A DNA stretch of 64,000 nucleotides from Pseudomonas sp. 6D_7.1_Bac1 (GCF_025465945.1 NZ_JANLNW010000023.1:1-64000); one strand, 5' to 3'; positions 28,020 through 40,490 are shown, numbered from the stretch's first letter. Notes: generated by a model from the sequence alone, not told the origin. Translations and numbers: made by a program.

Positions 28020-28649
28020 TCAGAGCAGTTTGTGCTCCATCGCGTACTTCACCAGCTCAGCCAGTGAGGTGATGTTGAGTTTCTGCATCAGCCGGGCCTT
28101 GTGGGTGCTGATGGTTTTGCTGCTCAACGCCAGTTGCTGGGCGATGTCGTTGACGTTGGCGCCTTGGGCCAGGCGCTCGAACACAGAAAATTCGCGCTCC
28201 GAGAGCAACGAATGCAGCGGTCGCGAGTCCGTCAGGCCGACTTCAAAAACCATTCGGTCCGCCAGCTCCGGATCGATGTAACGCCCGCCCGCCGCGACTT
28301 TGCGAATTGCCGTCAGCAGCAGCGCCGGGTCGCTGTCCTTGGTCGCATAACCGGCTGCGCCGACCTTCAGCGCACGCGCTGCCATTTGCGCCTCGTCGTG
28401 CATCGACAGCACCAGAATCGCCGGCGGATTGTTCAGTGCACGAATCCGTGGGATTGCCTCCAGCCCATTAACCCCGGGCATGGAGATATCCAGCAACACC
28501 ACCTCGCAGGGAATATGGCGCAGTTGCTCGAGCAGTTGTTCGCCATTGCTCGCCTCCCCCACCACCAGCAAATCCTTGGCAAGGCCGATCAACTGCTTGA
28601 TGCCTTCACGGACGATGGTGTGGTCTTCGGCTACCAGTACACGGATCAC
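28020..28649 (-). CDS. agtR: LuxR-type response regulator (AgtR-like)
   Basis: NarL-family two-component regulator of 209 residues. The receiver domain has the acidic pair in AEDHTIVREG, the phosphorylatable D54 in VVLLDISMPG, the conserved Thr/Ser region LVLSMHDE, and Lys in GAAGYATKDSD. The C-terminal LuxR helix-turn-helix (NDIAQQLALSSKTISTHKARLMQKL) binds DNA. It starts 33 bases after the histidine kinase gene. By synteny this is AgtR, the activator of the adjacent importer operon in response to 5-aminovalerate and GABA in P. aeruginosa. Confidence 0.87.
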   Translation of the reverse strand: MIRVLVAEDHTIVREGIKQLIGLAKDLLVVGEASNGEQLLEQLRHIPCEVVLLDISMPGVNGLEAIPRIRALNNPPAILVLSMHDEAQMAARALKVGAAGYATKDSDPALLLTAIRKVAAGGRYIDPELADRMVFEVGLTDSRPLHSLLSEREFSVFERLAQGANVNDIAQQLALSSKTISTHKARLMQKLNITSLAELVKYAMEHKLL

Positions 28650-28682
28650 GCAGTCTTCCTCAGCAAAGGGTGGAACGAGTTT

Positions 28683-30698
28683 TCAATCCAGCGGCACACG
28701 CACGCTCAAGGTCGTGCCTTCACCCGGTTCACTGTCCAACGACAACTGGCCGCCCATGATCAACACCCGCTCGCGCATACCGACCACGCCAAAGGATGTC
28801 GGCCTGCCGGTGGGATCGACAAAGCCTACGCCATCATCGCTGACGGTCAGGCGCAACTCGTCGCCTTCCAGCACCAGTGTCAGTTCGACAGTATGCGCCT
28901 GCGCATGGCGCATGACATTGGTCAGCGCCTCCTGAAGAATCCGGAATAGACCAATGGCCTTGGCATCGCTAAGGACCGGCAGGTTGTCTGGCACTTGCAC
29001 CAGGCACGGAATCTGCGTACGCGCCTCGAATCGCCGGGCCTGCCACTCGATGGCTGATGCGATCCCGGCGTCGAGAATCGGTGGGCGCAAGGCCGTGGCC
29101 ACATCCCGCACCAATTGGAACAGTTGGGAGATCAAGCGTTTCATGCTGTTCAGACGCTCGCTCAAGCCTGGATCAAGCTCGGCGTAGGCCAGTTCGCACA
29201 TCGAGGTTTCCAGCTTGAGCACGGTCAGCATCTGGCCCAATTCATCGTGCACTTCCCGGGCAATCCGGGCCTTTTCTTCTTCGCGCACGCTTTCCAGGTG
29301 CGCAGACAGTTCACGCAATTGCTCGGTAAGTCCCTGCAACCGCGCCTCGCTTTCCTGCAAGGCGGCCAATGCCCGACGACGCTCAGTGACGTCATTGAGG
29401 TAAACCACGAGGTATTCACCGTCGCGAAACCGCAGAAAACTCAACGACACATCGGCCGGCAGAATGCTGCCATCGGCACGCACACAGTTGGTCTCAAAGC
29501 TTTGTGGCCCGTCCTCGCTGGCCCGGGCGCGTTTCCACAGGCTCAACCAACGGTCCATGTGCAGACCGGGTTCAAAGTCGATCAGTGGCCGATCAATGAC
29601 ACCGTCCGGCGCGTAACCGAGCATGTCCTCGGCTGCGCGGTTGGCGTACCGCACATGGCTGTCCCAATTGACCCAGAGGATCCCGACCGTACTTTGATCA
29701 ATGGAAAACTGCGTCAGGCGCAACGCTTCTTCGCTCGCCTCGCGCAGCGCAATGTCTTCGCGGGCCGCCAGCAGGCGCAGCTCAAGCGTACGTTGCTGAC
29801 GGCGCTGCCACAGCACAATGGCCATGCTGCTGAGGAACAACACCGCAAACAGCAGGCAGAGGTTTTGCCAGAAACCCGGCGACTCGGCCAGACGCGGGTA
29901 TTTGGGTTGCAGCCAGCGTGCGTGCAACTGCTCAAGGTCCTTGGCCGGGATGGCATGCAAGGCGCTTTCGACAATGCCGGCCAACTCTGGCCAGTCGCGG
30001 CGAGTCGCCACCCGTAGCAACTGCGGCAGGCCAATATCCCCGACCACCACCAAATTGGCGAATTCGGGCTCGGACGATAAACGGCTGAGCTGGGCTTCAT
30101 CGACGACCGCGTACCGGGCCTGTTGAGTCAGCAGCAATTGCAGGGCCTCACGCTCCATGGGCACGCCCTGCAAATTGAGATTGCCGTAGTTGCTGCGCAG
30201 ATAATCGGCGATCGCGCTGGGCATCCGCACCGCGACCCGCGACTGGCTGTCGAGTTTTTCCAGCTCGACGACGCCCGCCCCTTTCTGTTCACCGACCACC
30301 AGTTGCGGCACTCGCATGTAGGGGTCGGTGAATTGCCACAGACGCAGGCCGGCGGGGGTTTGGGTCAGGCCCGGAGCGATGTCGACTTCACCCTCGCGCA
30401 ATGCTTCTTCCAGCTGCGCCACATCGGGAAAGTTGCGCCACGTCAGCTCGATATTCAGCTCACTGGCGAGCCGCTGCATCAATTCGACATTGGCCCCGGA
30501 TAACCGCTGCAAGCGCCGGTCGTATTGTGCGTAAGGCGCTTGCAGCACCACACCAACGCGCAGATCGTTGTGTTGCGCGAGCCACTGGCGCTGCTCGGCG
30601 TTCAACGGCGCGCCATGCGCAGCCGACGGGGGCGCCGCCCATGCCATCAAGGGAAGCCAACAACAGCCGATAACCAACAGGCAGCGAAAACGCATCAT
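28683..30698 (-). CDS. agtS: Membrane sensor histidine kinase with solute-binding sensor domain (AgtS-like)
   Basis: From the ATG at 30698 it has 671 residues. Domain order: signal peptide (1-21, AWAAP cleavage), SBP_bac_3-type periplasmic binding domain (about 35-265), one membrane helix (about 279-297), PAS domain (about 330-440), HisKA_3 dimerisation domain with H484 in REVHDELGQ, and HATPase_c with NVMRHAQAH and SDDGVGF. A sensor that uses an amino-acid-binding fold fits detection of amino compounds outside the cell. The cognate regulator gene follows after 33 bases. The upstream ATG 11 codons earlier adds a Cys-rich stretch and is less likely. Confidence 0.87.
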   Translation of the reverse strand: MMRFRCLLVIGCCWLPLMAWAAPPSAAHGAPLNAEQRQWLAQHNDLRVGVVLQAPYAQYDRRLQRLSGANVELMQRLASELNIELTWRNFPDVAQLEEALREGEVDIAPGLTQTPAGLRLWQFTDPYMRVPQLVVGEQKGAGVVELEKLDSQSRVAVRMPSAIADYLRSNYGNLNLQGVPMEREALQLLLTQQARYAVVDEAQLSRLSSEPEFANLVVVGDIGLPQLLRVATRRDWPELAGIVESALHAIPAKDLEQLHARWLQPKYPRLAESPGFWQNLCLLFAVLFLSSMAIVLWQRRQQRTLELRLLAAREDIALREASEEALRLTQFSIDQSTVGILWVNWDSHVRYANRAAEDMLGYAPDGVIDRPLIDFEPGLHMDRWLSLWKRARASEDGPQSFETNCVRADGSILPADVSLSFLRFRDGEYLVVYLNDVTERRRALAALQESEARLQGLTEQLRELSAHLESVREEEKARIAREVHDELGQMLTVLKLETSMCELAYAELDPGLSERLNSMKRLISQLFQLVRDVATALRPPILDAGIASAIEWQARRFEARTQIPCLVQVPDNLPVLSDAKAIGLFRILQEALTNVMRHAQAHTVELTLVLEGDELRLTVSDDGVGFVDPTGRPTSFGVVGMRERVLIMGGQLSLDSEPGEGTTLSVRVPLD

Positions 30699-30772
30699 CC
30701 GAAGTCTCACACACTGACAAATACTGACCAACCTATTAGGCTGCCGGGATTACTTCTGGCCTGGAATATCCG

Positions 30773-31765
30773 ATGCCCCCTGTCTACCGCTTGGCACTGC
30801 CAGCATTGTGCCTGTCGCTGATCCTGCCTTGTGCCTTTTCAGCTCAGGCCGCCGACCCGGCACCCGCCACCGCGGAAAAGTCCGCCGCAGAAAAACCGCT
30901 CGAACGCCAGCCTCTGCCAGAGCGTAGTCAGGAAGAAGCCGCGGCCCTTGAACGGACAGTCCCCGCGCAAGAGCAACAGCAATTGCAGGCCGGCAGTGAT
31001 AGTTTTCTCGCACTGTGGAAACCGGCCAACACCAGCAATCCCAAGGGTGCGGTGATTATCATCCCCGGTGCGGGTGAAACCGCTGACTGGCCTCAAGCAA
31101 TCAGTCCATTGCGGCAAAAATTGCCCGATGCCGACTGGAGCAGCCTGAGTCTTACCTTGCCGGACCTGCAAAGCAATGCCCCGCAAGCGCGCGTCGTAGA
31201 AGTCGCCCCCGTGCCGGCCAAAGCCGCAACCGGCAGTAAAGACGCCAGCACCGCTGCGCCCATTGAACAAGTGGCCGGAGGCGAAGGGGACGTCGCCGAC
31301 CGCGCGATCGCCGAGACCAGCGAAGAGCAAGCCAAAGCCGACGCCGAGCGCATCTACGCACGAATCGACGCCGCCATTGCTTTCGCCGAACAACAAAGCG
31401 CTCGCCGCATCGTCTTGCTCGGTCACGGTACAGGGGCTTATTGGGCCGCACGCTACCTGAGCGAGAAACAACCGGCGCACGTCGAAAAGTTCGTGATGGT
31501 CGCCGCACAGACACCCGTGGCCGCGAAACCCGGACTGGCCGAACTGACCACCACCTTGAAGCTGGCCACCTTCGACATCTACTACAAGGACAAGGCACTG
31601 GTGCAGAGCGCTGCCCTGGAACGCTTGCAGGCCAGCAAACGCCTGAAGGCTTCGACATTCAGCCAGCTGGCACTCAAGACCTTGCCCGGCAACAGCGCTG
31701 CCGAACAGGAGCAGTTATTCCGCCGTGTGCGCGGCTGGTTGAATCCGCAGAACACCGGGAAGTGA
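30773..31765 (+). CDS. DUF3530 alpha/beta-hydrolase-like secreted protein
   Basis: Function unknown. The 330-residue protein has a signal peptide (about 1-24, ending FSAQA), an Ala/Glu/Lys-rich stretch, and a DUF3530 domain with a hydrolase-like layout: an oxyanion-hole-like start GAVIIIPGAGETADWP (about 83-98) and a nucleophile-elbow equivalent VLLGHGTGAYWAARYL (about 219-234). The elbow reads GHGTG, so the usual Ser of GxSxG is Gly and classical hydrolase activity is doubtful. It is divergent from agtS, with a 74-base shared upstream region. In P. aeruginosa the equivalent sits at the same place. Confidence 0.8.
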   Translation: MPPVYRLALPALCLSLILPCAFSAQAADPAPATAEKSAAEKPLERQPLPERSQEEAAALERTVPAQEQQQLQAGSDSFLALWKPANTSNPKGAVIIIPGAGETADWPQAISPLRQKLPDADWSSLSLTLPDLQSNAPQARVVEVAPVPAKAATGSKDASTAAPIEQVAGGEGDVADRAIAETSEEQAKADAERIYARIDAAIAFAEQQSARRIVLLGHGTGAYWAARYLSEKQPAHVEKFVMVAAQTPVAAKPGLAELTTTLKLATFDIYYKDKALVQSAALERLQASKRLKASTFSQLALKTLPGNSAAEQEQLFRRVRGWLNPQNTGK

Positions 31766-31800
31766 TCGGCGGACGCAGACCTATCGCCTGACACAATCTC

Positions 31801-31934
31801 TGTGGCGAGGGAGCTTGCTCCCGCTGGGTCGCGAAGCAGCCCCAAATCGACCGCCGAGGTTCCGTCAGGGATACCCCAGGTGCAGAATCTGCGCCTGCTG
31901 CGCAGCCGAGCGGGAGCAAGCTCCCTCGCCACAG
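31801..31934. repeat. REP pair, GTGGCGAGGGAGCTTGCTC family
   Basis: A third repeat family: TGTGGCGAGGGAGCTTGCTC (31801-31825) recurs exactly inverted at 31909-31934, with 83 bases between. It separates the convergent DUF3530 and djlA genes and may end their transcripts. Confidence 0.88.
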
Positions 31935-31955
31935 GGTTTCCTTTCCAATTCACTG

Positions 31956-32723
31956 TTAACGAAAATCCCGCCGCTCGCGAATCAACGTATAGGCGTTGTG
32001 CAACTCGCGGGTTTTGTCAGTCGCTTCGCGCACCTGGGACGGTGTTGCCCCAGTGCCGGCGACCTTGTCCGGGTGATGGCGACTGAGCAGGCGTCGATAC
32101 GCACGCTTGATTTGCGACGGCTCGCTGGTGGCGGATACACCCAGTACCCGCAGCGCCTCCTGATAGGCCGCCGCACTGTTGGGCAATATTCTTTTGTGTG
32201 GCTCGTAATCACTGGCCAGGGCCTGCACCTGTTCCGGTGTCCACCCCAGCCACTTACCCCACTGCGCAATCAGCTCACGCTCACTGCTTCCGGCACGGCC
32301 GTCGGCCCAGACCATCCGCCAGCAGGCACGCAAGACGCCTTCGGCGGCATGCGGTTGCGCGCTTAAACGGCGCAGGTAACCCCGCAAGCGATCATGGCCA
32401 GTCTTGCCACGATTGAACGCCGCGATCGCACGCTTTTGCGCCGGTTCGCTCATCTCCAGCGAACGCATTTCCTGGCGCGCCTGATAGATATGACCGTCCA
32501 CCACCCGGCCATCGCTCTTGGCCAAACGCCCCAGCAAGACAAACAACAATTCGTCGTTACGCAACATCGGCCGACCGCCGAGTCGCTCACGCAAATGCCC
32601 CAGGCTTTGCAACTGCAAGCGCCGATCCAGCGCCTGCCCTAACAATGCGCCGAGCATGGCCCCCGGAATGCTGGCTATGGCAAAGCCCGCCCCGGCTCCG
32701 ATCAGAGTCCCTGGCCACAACAT
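31956..32723 (-). CDS. djlA: Membrane-anchored J-domain co-chaperone DjlA
   Basis: DnaK co-chaperone at the inner membrane. The 255-residue protein has an N-terminal Gly/Ala-rich membrane segment (LIGAGAGFAIASIPGAMLGALLG, about 6-28), a TerB-like helical domain (about 55-165), and a C-terminal J-domain with HPD at SRHHPDKVAG (about 223-232). This matches the DjlA architecture. It starts two bases after the murU stop on the same strand and is the last gene of amgK-murU-djlA. Confidence 0.92.
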   Translation of the reverse strand: MLWPGTLIGAGAGFAIASIPGAMLGALLGQALDRRLQLQSLGHLRERLGGRPMLRNDELLFVLLGRLAKSDGRVVDGHIYQARQEMRSLEMSEPAQKRAIAAFNRGKTGHDRLRGYLRRLSAQPHAAEGVLRACWRMVWADGRAGSSERELIAQWGKWLGWTPEQVQALASDYEPHKRILPNSAAAYQEALRVLGVSATSEPSQIKRAYRRLLSRHHPDKVAGTGATPSQVREATDKTRELHNAYTLIRERRDFR

Positions 32724-32724
32724 G

Positions 32725-34418
<1,694 letters not shown>

Positions 34419-34548
34419 TACAAGGGTCTCCGACGGCGCTAGCCGTCAAGCGGGTCATGCTTTATTATCCAGCATCTTTTTCAGACCATCGAGAGGCGTG
34501 CGGCCCACACCGCGGGCAGATGGCACGCAGGAAGCCCGGACTAATAAG

Positions 34549-37392
34549 ATGGCATTGAAATCCCCCGCGTTTCGTAAAAAATTTCCGTTGTTGGTGACCG
34601 GCAGTTTGCTGGCCCTGCAACCTCTAGCCACTTCGTTCGTGGTCGCCGCGGAACAGTATGACTGCTCAGTCTCTGCTTCGGGTGCCTGGGACTGCGCGCC
34701 GAAAGCCAACGCAGCCCAACTGCCACCGCGCCCTGTGCATGATGCCAGCGCCGTCAGTTCTGGCAACGAGTCGGCGCCAGACAACACTGCCGCTGGCGAA
34801 ACCGCCGAAAAGCCTATGCTGGTCACCGAAGCCAAGGGCCGCGCCCTGAAGTCGCGCAGTGCCGACTACAGTCACCTCGACTGGGTGCCGCGTGAGAAGC
34901 TCACCGCTGCGCAATTGGCCGAAACAGGTCCTTACTGCTCTGGTTCCTATATCGAACCGATTCGTCCTGGCATGAATGACACGACGAATAAAAGTGACGC
35001 GCCGACCTTCATTGGTGCCAAAGCTTCCCGCTACCAGCAGGAAGAACAGGTCGCGACCCTCGCCGGTGACGTGGTCATGCGTCAGGGCAGCATGCAGGTC
35101 GAGGCCGATGAGGCCAGCCTGTATCAAGCCGAAAACCGTGGCGAGCTGACCGGTAACGTTCGTGTGCGCGACAACGGCGCACTGATCGTCGGCGACCACG
35201 CCGAGGTGCAACTCGACACCGGCGAAGCCCAGGTCGATAACGCCGAATACGTGATGCACAAATCCCGTGTCCGCGGTAGCGCGCTGTATGCCAAACGCGC
35301 CGAGAACGCGATCATCCGCCTCAAGGATGGTACCTACACCACGTGCGAACCGAACAGCAACGCCTGGCAACTCAAGGGCAACAACATCACCTTGAACCCG
35401 GCGACCGGTTTCGGTACCGGGACCAACGTGACGCTGCGGGTCAAGGACATTCCGGTGTTCTACACACCGTATATCTACTTCCCGATCGATAACCGTCGTC
35501 AATCCGGTTTCCTGCCGCCAAGCTTCAGCAGCAGCGGCAGCAAAACCGGTTTCATGCTGGTCACACCGTACTACTTCAACCTGGCACCGAACTACGACGC
35601 CACGTTGTATCCACGCTATATGAGCAAGCGTGGCCTGTTGATGGAAGGCGAGTTCCGCTACCTGACCGAATCCAGCGAAGGTCAGGTCGGCGCCGCGTAT
35701 CTCAACGACGAGGACAACGAGCGCAAGCTGCAGTCCGACTACGAAAAAACCCGCTACATGTACAACTGGCAGCACAAGGGCGGGCTTGATTCGCGGGTAT
35801 TCACTGAAGTCGACTACACCAAGATCAGCGATCCATATTACTTCCAGGATCTGCAAACCGATCAGTTGGGCGTGAAAAGCGTTTCCAACTACGTGAATCA
35901 GCAAGGCGCCGTCACATACCGTGGCGACACCTTCCTCGCGCGTCTTAACGTACAGGCCTACCAGCTGGCGTCGGTTTCGAATATCACGCCCTATAATAGT
36001 CTGCCGCAGATCACCTTCAATGGTGCCTTGCCGCAGCAGCCAGGCGGGCTGAACTTCTCGTATAACACCGAGCTCGTGCGGTTTGATCGGAACCTGCAAA
36101 CAGGTAACTACTTCGACGAAACTGGCGGACCGTTTGACGCAAATGGCAACGCTGTAGGCACCCCGCGCCTGGACACCAACGTCAACGGTCTGGCACGTGC
36201 CAATGGCGACCGCCTGAATCTGGCACCAACCGTCAGTCTCCCGCTCGACTGGACTTATGGCTTCCTGAAACCATCGCTCAAGTATCAGTACACCCAGTAC
36301 GATCTTGATCTTGACGGGACCGGCAAGCAGCAGATCATCGCTAACCAAGCAGCTGCAGCTGCAGCTGGCACCAACTACATTGGTGGCACATATGGTCGCA
36401 ATCAGAGTCGCGGCGTGCCGATCGCCAGCATCGACAGCGGCCTGTACTTCGACCGCAATACTCAATGGTTTGGTAAAAACTACCGTCAAACCCTTGAACC
36501 GCGCCTGTACTACCTCTATGTCCCAGAGAAAAACCAGGAAGACATTCCGGTATTCGACTCCGGCGAGTACACCTTCAATTACGCGTCGTTGTTCCGTGAC
36601 AACCGCTTCGCGGGATCCGACCGCGTCGGCGACGAAAACAAGCTGTCGCTGGGCGTGACCAACCGCTGGATTGAAGACAATGGCTTTGAACGTCAACGCA
36701 TCAGCGTCGGCCAGGCGCTTTACTTCAAGGATCGCGAAGTCCAGCTGCCGGGCGTTGACCCAAAAACCCGGGCGGACGCGCACTCCAATGTCTCGCCGTA
36801 CGCACTGGATTACGAATATCGCTGGAACCGCGACTGGCGCACCACGGCCGACTTCAACTGGGACCCGGACAGCCGCAAGACTCGCTCGGGTAGTGCGATG
36901 TTCCACTACCAGCCGGAAGACAACCCGAACAAGGTCATCAACGCCGGTTATCGTTATCGCAATGACCAGGTGATCTACAACCAGAACACCGGCCAATGGC
37001 AGTTCGGTGGTGACTTAGGCGCCCCTGGCCAACCTGGCTACATAAAGGACTACTACAAGATCGCACAGCACGACTTCTCGGTCATCTGGCCCGTCGTGCC
37101 GCAATGGAACGCCATCAGCCGCTGGCAGTACGACTACAACCGCAACCGTACCCTGGAAGCCTTCGGTGGTTTCGAGTACGACAACTGCTGCTGGAAACTG
37201 CGCCTGATCAACCGTTACTGGGTGGCCTATGACGAATTCAGTCAAGACGTCTCTCAAAACGAAAAAGGCGACCACGGCATCTTCCTCCAAATTGTTCTGA
37301 AGGGTCTCGGCGGCGTTACTGGCGCCAAGGTAGAGAGCTTCCTCGACAAAGGCATTCAAGGTTATCGTCAACGTGAAGACCAAGCTTTCTGA
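34549..37392 (+). CDS. lptD: LPS-assembly protein LptD
   Basis: Essential outer-membrane barrel that inserts LPS into the outer leaflet with LptE. From the ATG at 34549 it has 947 residues: signal peptide (about 1-33), an N-terminal beta-jellyroll/OstA domain (about 150-300) that receives LPS from LptA, and a C-terminal barrel of many Tyr-rich strands. Cysteines near the start of the mature protein ([16 protein letters not shown]) and the CC pair near the C-terminus ([10 protein letters not shown]) are the disulfide sites. The frame is open 78 codons upstream but overlaps amgK and has no family similarity. The surA start overlaps its last 20 bases. Confidence 0.95.
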   Translation: MALKSPAFRKKFPLLVTGSLLALQPLATSFVVAAEQYDCSVSASGAWDCAPKANAAQLPPRPVHDASAVSSGNESAPDNTAAGETAEKPMLVTEAKGRALKSRSADYSHLDWVPREKLTAAQLAETGPYCSGSYIEPIRPGMNDTTNKSDAPTFIGAKASRYQQEEQVATLAGDVVMRQGSMQVEADEASLYQAENRGELTGNVRVRDNGALIVGDHAEVQLDTGEAQVDNAEYVMHKSRVRGSALYAKRAENAIIRLKDGTYTTCEPNSNAWQLKGNNITLNPATGFGTGTNVTLRVKDIPVFYTPYIYFPIDNRRQSGFLPPSFSSSGSKTGFMLVTPYYFNLAPNYDATLYPRYMSKRGLLMEGEFRYLTESSEGQVGAAYLNDEDNERKLQSDYEKTRYMYNWQHKGGLDSRVFTEVDYTKISDPYYFQDLQTDQLGVKSVSNYVNQQGAVTYRGDTFLARLNVQAYQLASVSNITPYNSLPQITFNGALPQQPGGLNFSYNTELVRFDRNLQTGNYFDETGGPFDANGNAVGTPRLDTNVNGLARANGDRLNLAPTVSLPLDWTYGFLKPSLKYQYTQYDLDLDGTGKQQIIANQAAAAAAGTNYIGGTYGRNQSRGVPIASIDSGLYFDRNTQWFGKNYRQTLEPRLYYLYVPEKNQEDIPVFDSGEYTFNYASLFRDNRFAGSDRVGDENKLSLGVTNRWIEDNGFERQRISVGQALYFKDREVQLPGVDPKTRADAHSNVSPYALDYEYRWNRDWRTTADFNWDPDSRKTRSGSAMFHYQPEDNPNKVINAGYRYRNDQVIYNQNTGQWQFGGDLGAPGQPGYIKDYYKIAQHDFSVIWPVVPQWNAISRWQYDYNRNRTLEAFGGFEYDNCCWKLRLINRYWVAYDEFSQDVSQNEKGDHGIFLQIVLKGLGGVTGAKVESFLDKGIQGYRQREDQAF

Positions 37393-38689
37393 TTGTCTGC
37401 GCCCGCTGATGCTGGGCGCGCTGTTCCTGGGTACCGCGGCTAACGCCGGGGTACAGTCCATCGACAAAGTGGTGGCCATCGTCGACAACGACGTGGTCAT
37501 GCAGAGCCAGTTGGACCAACGTGTTCATGAAGTTCAGCAAACCATCGCCAAGCGCGGCGGCGGCACTCCGCCGCCCGGCGTACTGGACCAACAGGTGCTC
37601 GAACGCCTGATCGTCGAAAACCTGCAACTGCAGATCGGCGAGCGCTCCGGCATCCGTATTACCGATGAAGAACTGAACCAGGCTGTTGGCACCATTGCAC
37701 AACGAAACAACATGACCGTGGATCAATTCCGCGCCGCTCTGACTCACGATGGCCTGTCTTACGACGACGCCCGTGACCAGATCCGTCGCGAGATGATCAT
37801 CAGCCGTGTTCGTCAGCGTCGCGTGGCCGAGCGAATCCAGGTGTCCGAGCAGGAAGTGAAAAACTTCCTCGCCTCGGACCTTGGCAAGATGCAACTCTCC
37901 GAAGAGCTGCACCTGGCCAACATCCTGATCGGGACGCCGGAAAGCGCCAACGCTGAAGCGATTCAAAACGCAGCGCGCCAAGCCTCCGAGATTTATCAGC
38001 AACTCAAGCAGGGTGCTGACTTCTCTCAACTGGCCATCGCAAAATCTGCCAGCGACAACGCACTGGAAGGCGGCGACATGGGCTGGCGTAAAGCCGCTCA
38101 ACTGCCACCACCGTTCGACCGTGAGCTGAGCGCCATGTCAGTCGGTGAGATCACTCAACCGGCACGTACGCCGGGCGGCTTCATCATCCTGAAAGTGCTG
38201 GAAAAACGCGGTGGCGGTACTCAGATGCGCGATGAAGTGCATGTGCGTCACATCCTGGTCAAACCGAGTCCGATCCGCGACGAAGAAAAAACCAAGGCTC
38301 TGGCTCAATCGCTCTACACCCGTATCGAAGCGGGCGAAGACTTTGGCGAGCTTGCGAAAAGCTATTCGGAAGACCCGGGTTCTGCCCTTAACGGCGGCGA
38401 CCTCAACTGGATCGACCCGAACGCGCTGGTGCCGGAATTCCGCGAAGTGATGGCCAAGACCCCGCAAGGTCAGCTGTCCAAGCCGTTCAAGACTCAATAT
38501 GGCTGGCACGTTCTGGAAGTCCTTGGCCGCCGCGCCACCGACAGCACCACCCAGGCCCGTGAACAACAGGCGATGACCGTACTGCGTAACCGTAAATACG
38601 ACGAAGAGCTGCAAACCTGGCTGCGTCAGATCCGTGACGAAGCCTACGTTGAAATCAAGCTCCCTGGCGTCGACCAGGCGGCGAAGTGA
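37373..38689 (+). CDS. surA: Periplasmic peptidyl-prolyl isomerase/chaperone SurA
   Basis: Chaperone escorting outer-membrane proteins, including LptD, to the BAM complex. The 438-residue precursor starts with GTG inside the lptD coding region (20-base overlap) and has a signal peptide ([13 protein letters not shown] ... AANAG, about 1-25), an N-terminal chaperone domain and two parvulin domains (about 180-285 and 290-395, starting [10 protein letters not shown] and [10 protein letters not shown]). Tight linkage to lptD suggests coupled synthesis of chaperone and client. The stop overlaps the pdxA start. Confidence 0.95.
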   Translation: MKTKLSDCLRPLMLGALFLGTAANAGVQSIDKVVAIVDNDVVMQSQLDQRVHEVQQTIAKRGGGTPPPGVLDQQVLERLIVENLQLQIGERSGIRITDEELNQAVGTIAQRNNMTVDQFRAALTHDGLSYDDARDQIRREMIISRVRQRRVAERIQVSEQEVKNFLASDLGKMQLSEELHLANILIGTPESANAEAIQNAARQASEIYQQLKQGADFSQLAIAKSASDNALEGGDMGWRKAAQLPPPFDRELSAMSVGEITQPARTPGGFIILKVLEKRGGGTQMRDEVHVRHILVKPSPIRDEEKTKALAQSLYTRIEAGEDFGELAKSYSEDPGSALNGGDLNWIDPNALVPEFREVMAKTPQGQLSKPFKTQYGWHVLEVLGRRATDSTTQAREQQAMTVLRNRKYDEELQTWLRQIRDEAYVEIKLPGVDQAAK

Positions 38690-39675
38690 ACCCCAAGCGT
38701 TTTGCGCTGACACCCGGCGAGCCGGCCGGCATAGGTCCTGACCTGTGCCTGCTACTCGCCTCGCAAGCCCAGCCACACCCCCTGATTGCCATTACCAGCC
38801 GCGACCTGCTCCTTGAGCGGGCCGCGCAGCTGGGTGTGGTCGTCGATTTGCTGCCGGTCACGCCGGACAGCTGGCCGGACGTTCCTGCGCCGGCCAACAG
38901 TCTGTACGTCTGGGATACACCGCTCAGTGCGCCGGTTACCGCCGGGCAACTGGATAAGGCCAATGCCGCCTTCGTCCTGGAAACCCTGACCCGCGCAGGT
39001 GCTGGCTGCCTGAACGGGCATTTCGCCGGCATGATCACCGCCCCGGTGCACAAGGGCGTGATCAATGAGTCGGGCATTGCCTTCTCCGGCCATACCGAGT
39101 TTCTCGCAGACCTGACCCACACCCCTCAAGTGGTGATGATGCTCGCCACGCACGGCTTGCGGGTCGCGCTGGTCACCACGCACCTGCCGCTGCGGGAGAT
39201 TGCCGATGCAATCACGCCTGAGCGCCTGGAGCGGGTCACGCGGATTCTGCACGCCGACCTGCAACAAAAATTCGGCATCGCCCAGCCACGCATCCTCGTC
39301 TGCGGACTCAACCCGCATGCCGGCGAAGGCGGACACCTGGGACGCGAAGAAATCGACATCATTGAACCAACCCTGGAGCGTCTGCGCGCGGAAGGCATGG
39401 ACCTGCGTGGTCCCCTGCCCGCCGACACTCTGTTTACCCCCAAATATCTGGAGCACTGCGACGCGGTGCTGGCGATGTACCACGACCAGGGCCTGCCGGT
39501 GCTGAAATACAAAGGCTTCGGCGCGGCAGTCAACGTGACCCTCGGCTTGCCGATCATCCGCACCTCAGTCGACCACGGCACCGCCCTGGATTTGGCTGGC
39601 AGCGGAAAAATCGACACCGGCAGCCTGCAAGTCGCCCTGGAAACCGCCTACCAGATGGCCGAGACCCGTTTATGA
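38686..39675 (+). CDS. pdxA: 4-hydroxythreonine-4-phosphate dehydrogenase
   Basis: NAD-dependent oxidation of 4-phosphohydroxythreonine in pyridoxal phosphate synthesis. The 329-residue protein has the opening [13 protein letters not shown], the HTEFLAD metal/substrate segment, and the C-terminal metal His region [16 protein letters not shown] and [12 protein letters not shown]. It starts with GTG overlapping the surA stop by four bases and ends overlapping the rsmA start by four, so surA-pdxA-rsmA are coupled. Confidence 0.96.
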   Translation: MNPKRFALTPGEPAGIGPDLCLLLASQAQPHPLIAITSRDLLLERAAQLGVVVDLLPVTPDSWPDVPAPANSLYVWDTPLSAPVTAGQLDKANAAFVLETLTRAGAGCLNGHFAGMITAPVHKGVINESGIAFSGHTEFLADLTHTPQVVMMLATHGLRVALVTTHLPLREIADAITPERLERVTRILHADLQQKFGIAQPRILVCGLNPHAGEGGHLGREEIDIIEPTLERLRAEGMDLRGPLPADTLFTPKYLEHCDAVLAMYHDQGLPVLKYKGFGAAVNVTLGLPIIRTSVDHGTALDLAGSGKIDTGSLQVALETAYQMAETRL

Positions 39676-40490
39676 CCGAGCATTACCAACACCGGGCGCG
39701 CAAGCGTTTCGGCCAGAACTTCCTGCACGATGCCGGCGTTATCGACCGCATCCTGCGCTCCATACACGCCAAAGCAGAAGACCGCCTGCTGGAAATCGGC
39801 CCGGGCCAGGGCGCGCTCACCAAAGGCCTGCTCAACAGCGGCGCCCAACTGGACGTGGTTGAACTGGACAAGGACCTGATCCCGATCCTCAACCAGCAAT
39901 TCGCCGGCAAGAGCAATTTCAACCTGCACCAGGGCGATGCACTGAAGTTCGACTTCAACAGCCTGAATGCCGCACCCAACAGCCTGCGTGTCGTCGGCAA
40001 CCTGCCGTACAACATCTCGACGCCGCTGATCTTCCACCTGCTGAACAACTCCGGTCTGATCCGCGACATGCACTTCATGCTGCAAAAGGAAGTGGTCGAG
40101 CGTCTGGCGGCAGGTCCTGGTGGTGGCGATTGGGGCCGTCTGTCGATCATGGTTCAGTACCACTGCCGGGTCGAACACCTGTTCAACGTCGGCCCCGGTG
40201 CGTTCAATCCGCCACCAAAAGTCGACTCGGCGATTGTCCGCCTGGTGCCGCACGCCGTGCTGCCGCATCCGGCCAAAGACCATCGCTTGCTGGAGCGCGT
40301 CGTGCGCGAAGCCTTCAATCAGCGCCGCAAGACCCTGCGCAACACCCTCAAGGCCCTGCTCAGCAACGCCGAAATCGAAGCCGCCGGCGTCGATGGCAGC
40401 CTGCGCCCGGAACAGCTCGATCTGGCTGCCTTCGTCCGTCTGGCTGACAAGCTCAGCGAACAAGTCGCCGAGCAGCCTGCCGACATCTGA
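39672..40490 (+). CDS. rsmA: 16S rRNA dimethyladenosine transferase (KsgA)
   Basis: Dimethylates A1518 and A1519 in the 3' helix of 16S rRNA late in 30S assembly. The 272-residue SAM-dependent enzyme shows the N-terminal [17 protein letters not shown] motif [14 protein letters not shown], the acidic ribose-binding VELDKDL, and the catalytic NLPYNIST (motif IV). It overlaps pdxA by four bases. The order surA-pdxA-rsmA-apaG-apaH is the ancestral gammaproteobacterial one. Confidence 0.96.
   Translation: MTEHYQHRARKRFGQNFLHDAGVIDRILRSIHAKAEDRLLEIGPGQGALTKGLLNSGAQLDVVELDKDLIPILNQQFAGKSNFNLHQGDALKFDFNSLNAAPNSLRVVGNLPYNISTPLIFHLLNNSGLIRDMHFMLQKEVVERLAAGPGGGDWGRLSIMVQYHCRVEHLFNVGPGAFNPPPKVDSAIVRLVPHAVLPHPAKDHRLLERVVREAFNQRRKTLRNTLKALLSNAEIEAAGVDGSLRPEQLDLAAFVRLADKLSEQVAEQPADI

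Noticed and set aside
9539..31934. Regular repeats that might be taken for CRISPR
   Set aside because: Copies are scattered singly or in inverted pairs at gene ends. There are no direct repeats with equal spacers and no cas genes.
34666..36996. 776-codon open frame antisense to lptD
   Set aside because: It lies entirely within lptD on the opposite strand. Long antisense frames are common in GC-rich genes, and it has no family features or RBS.
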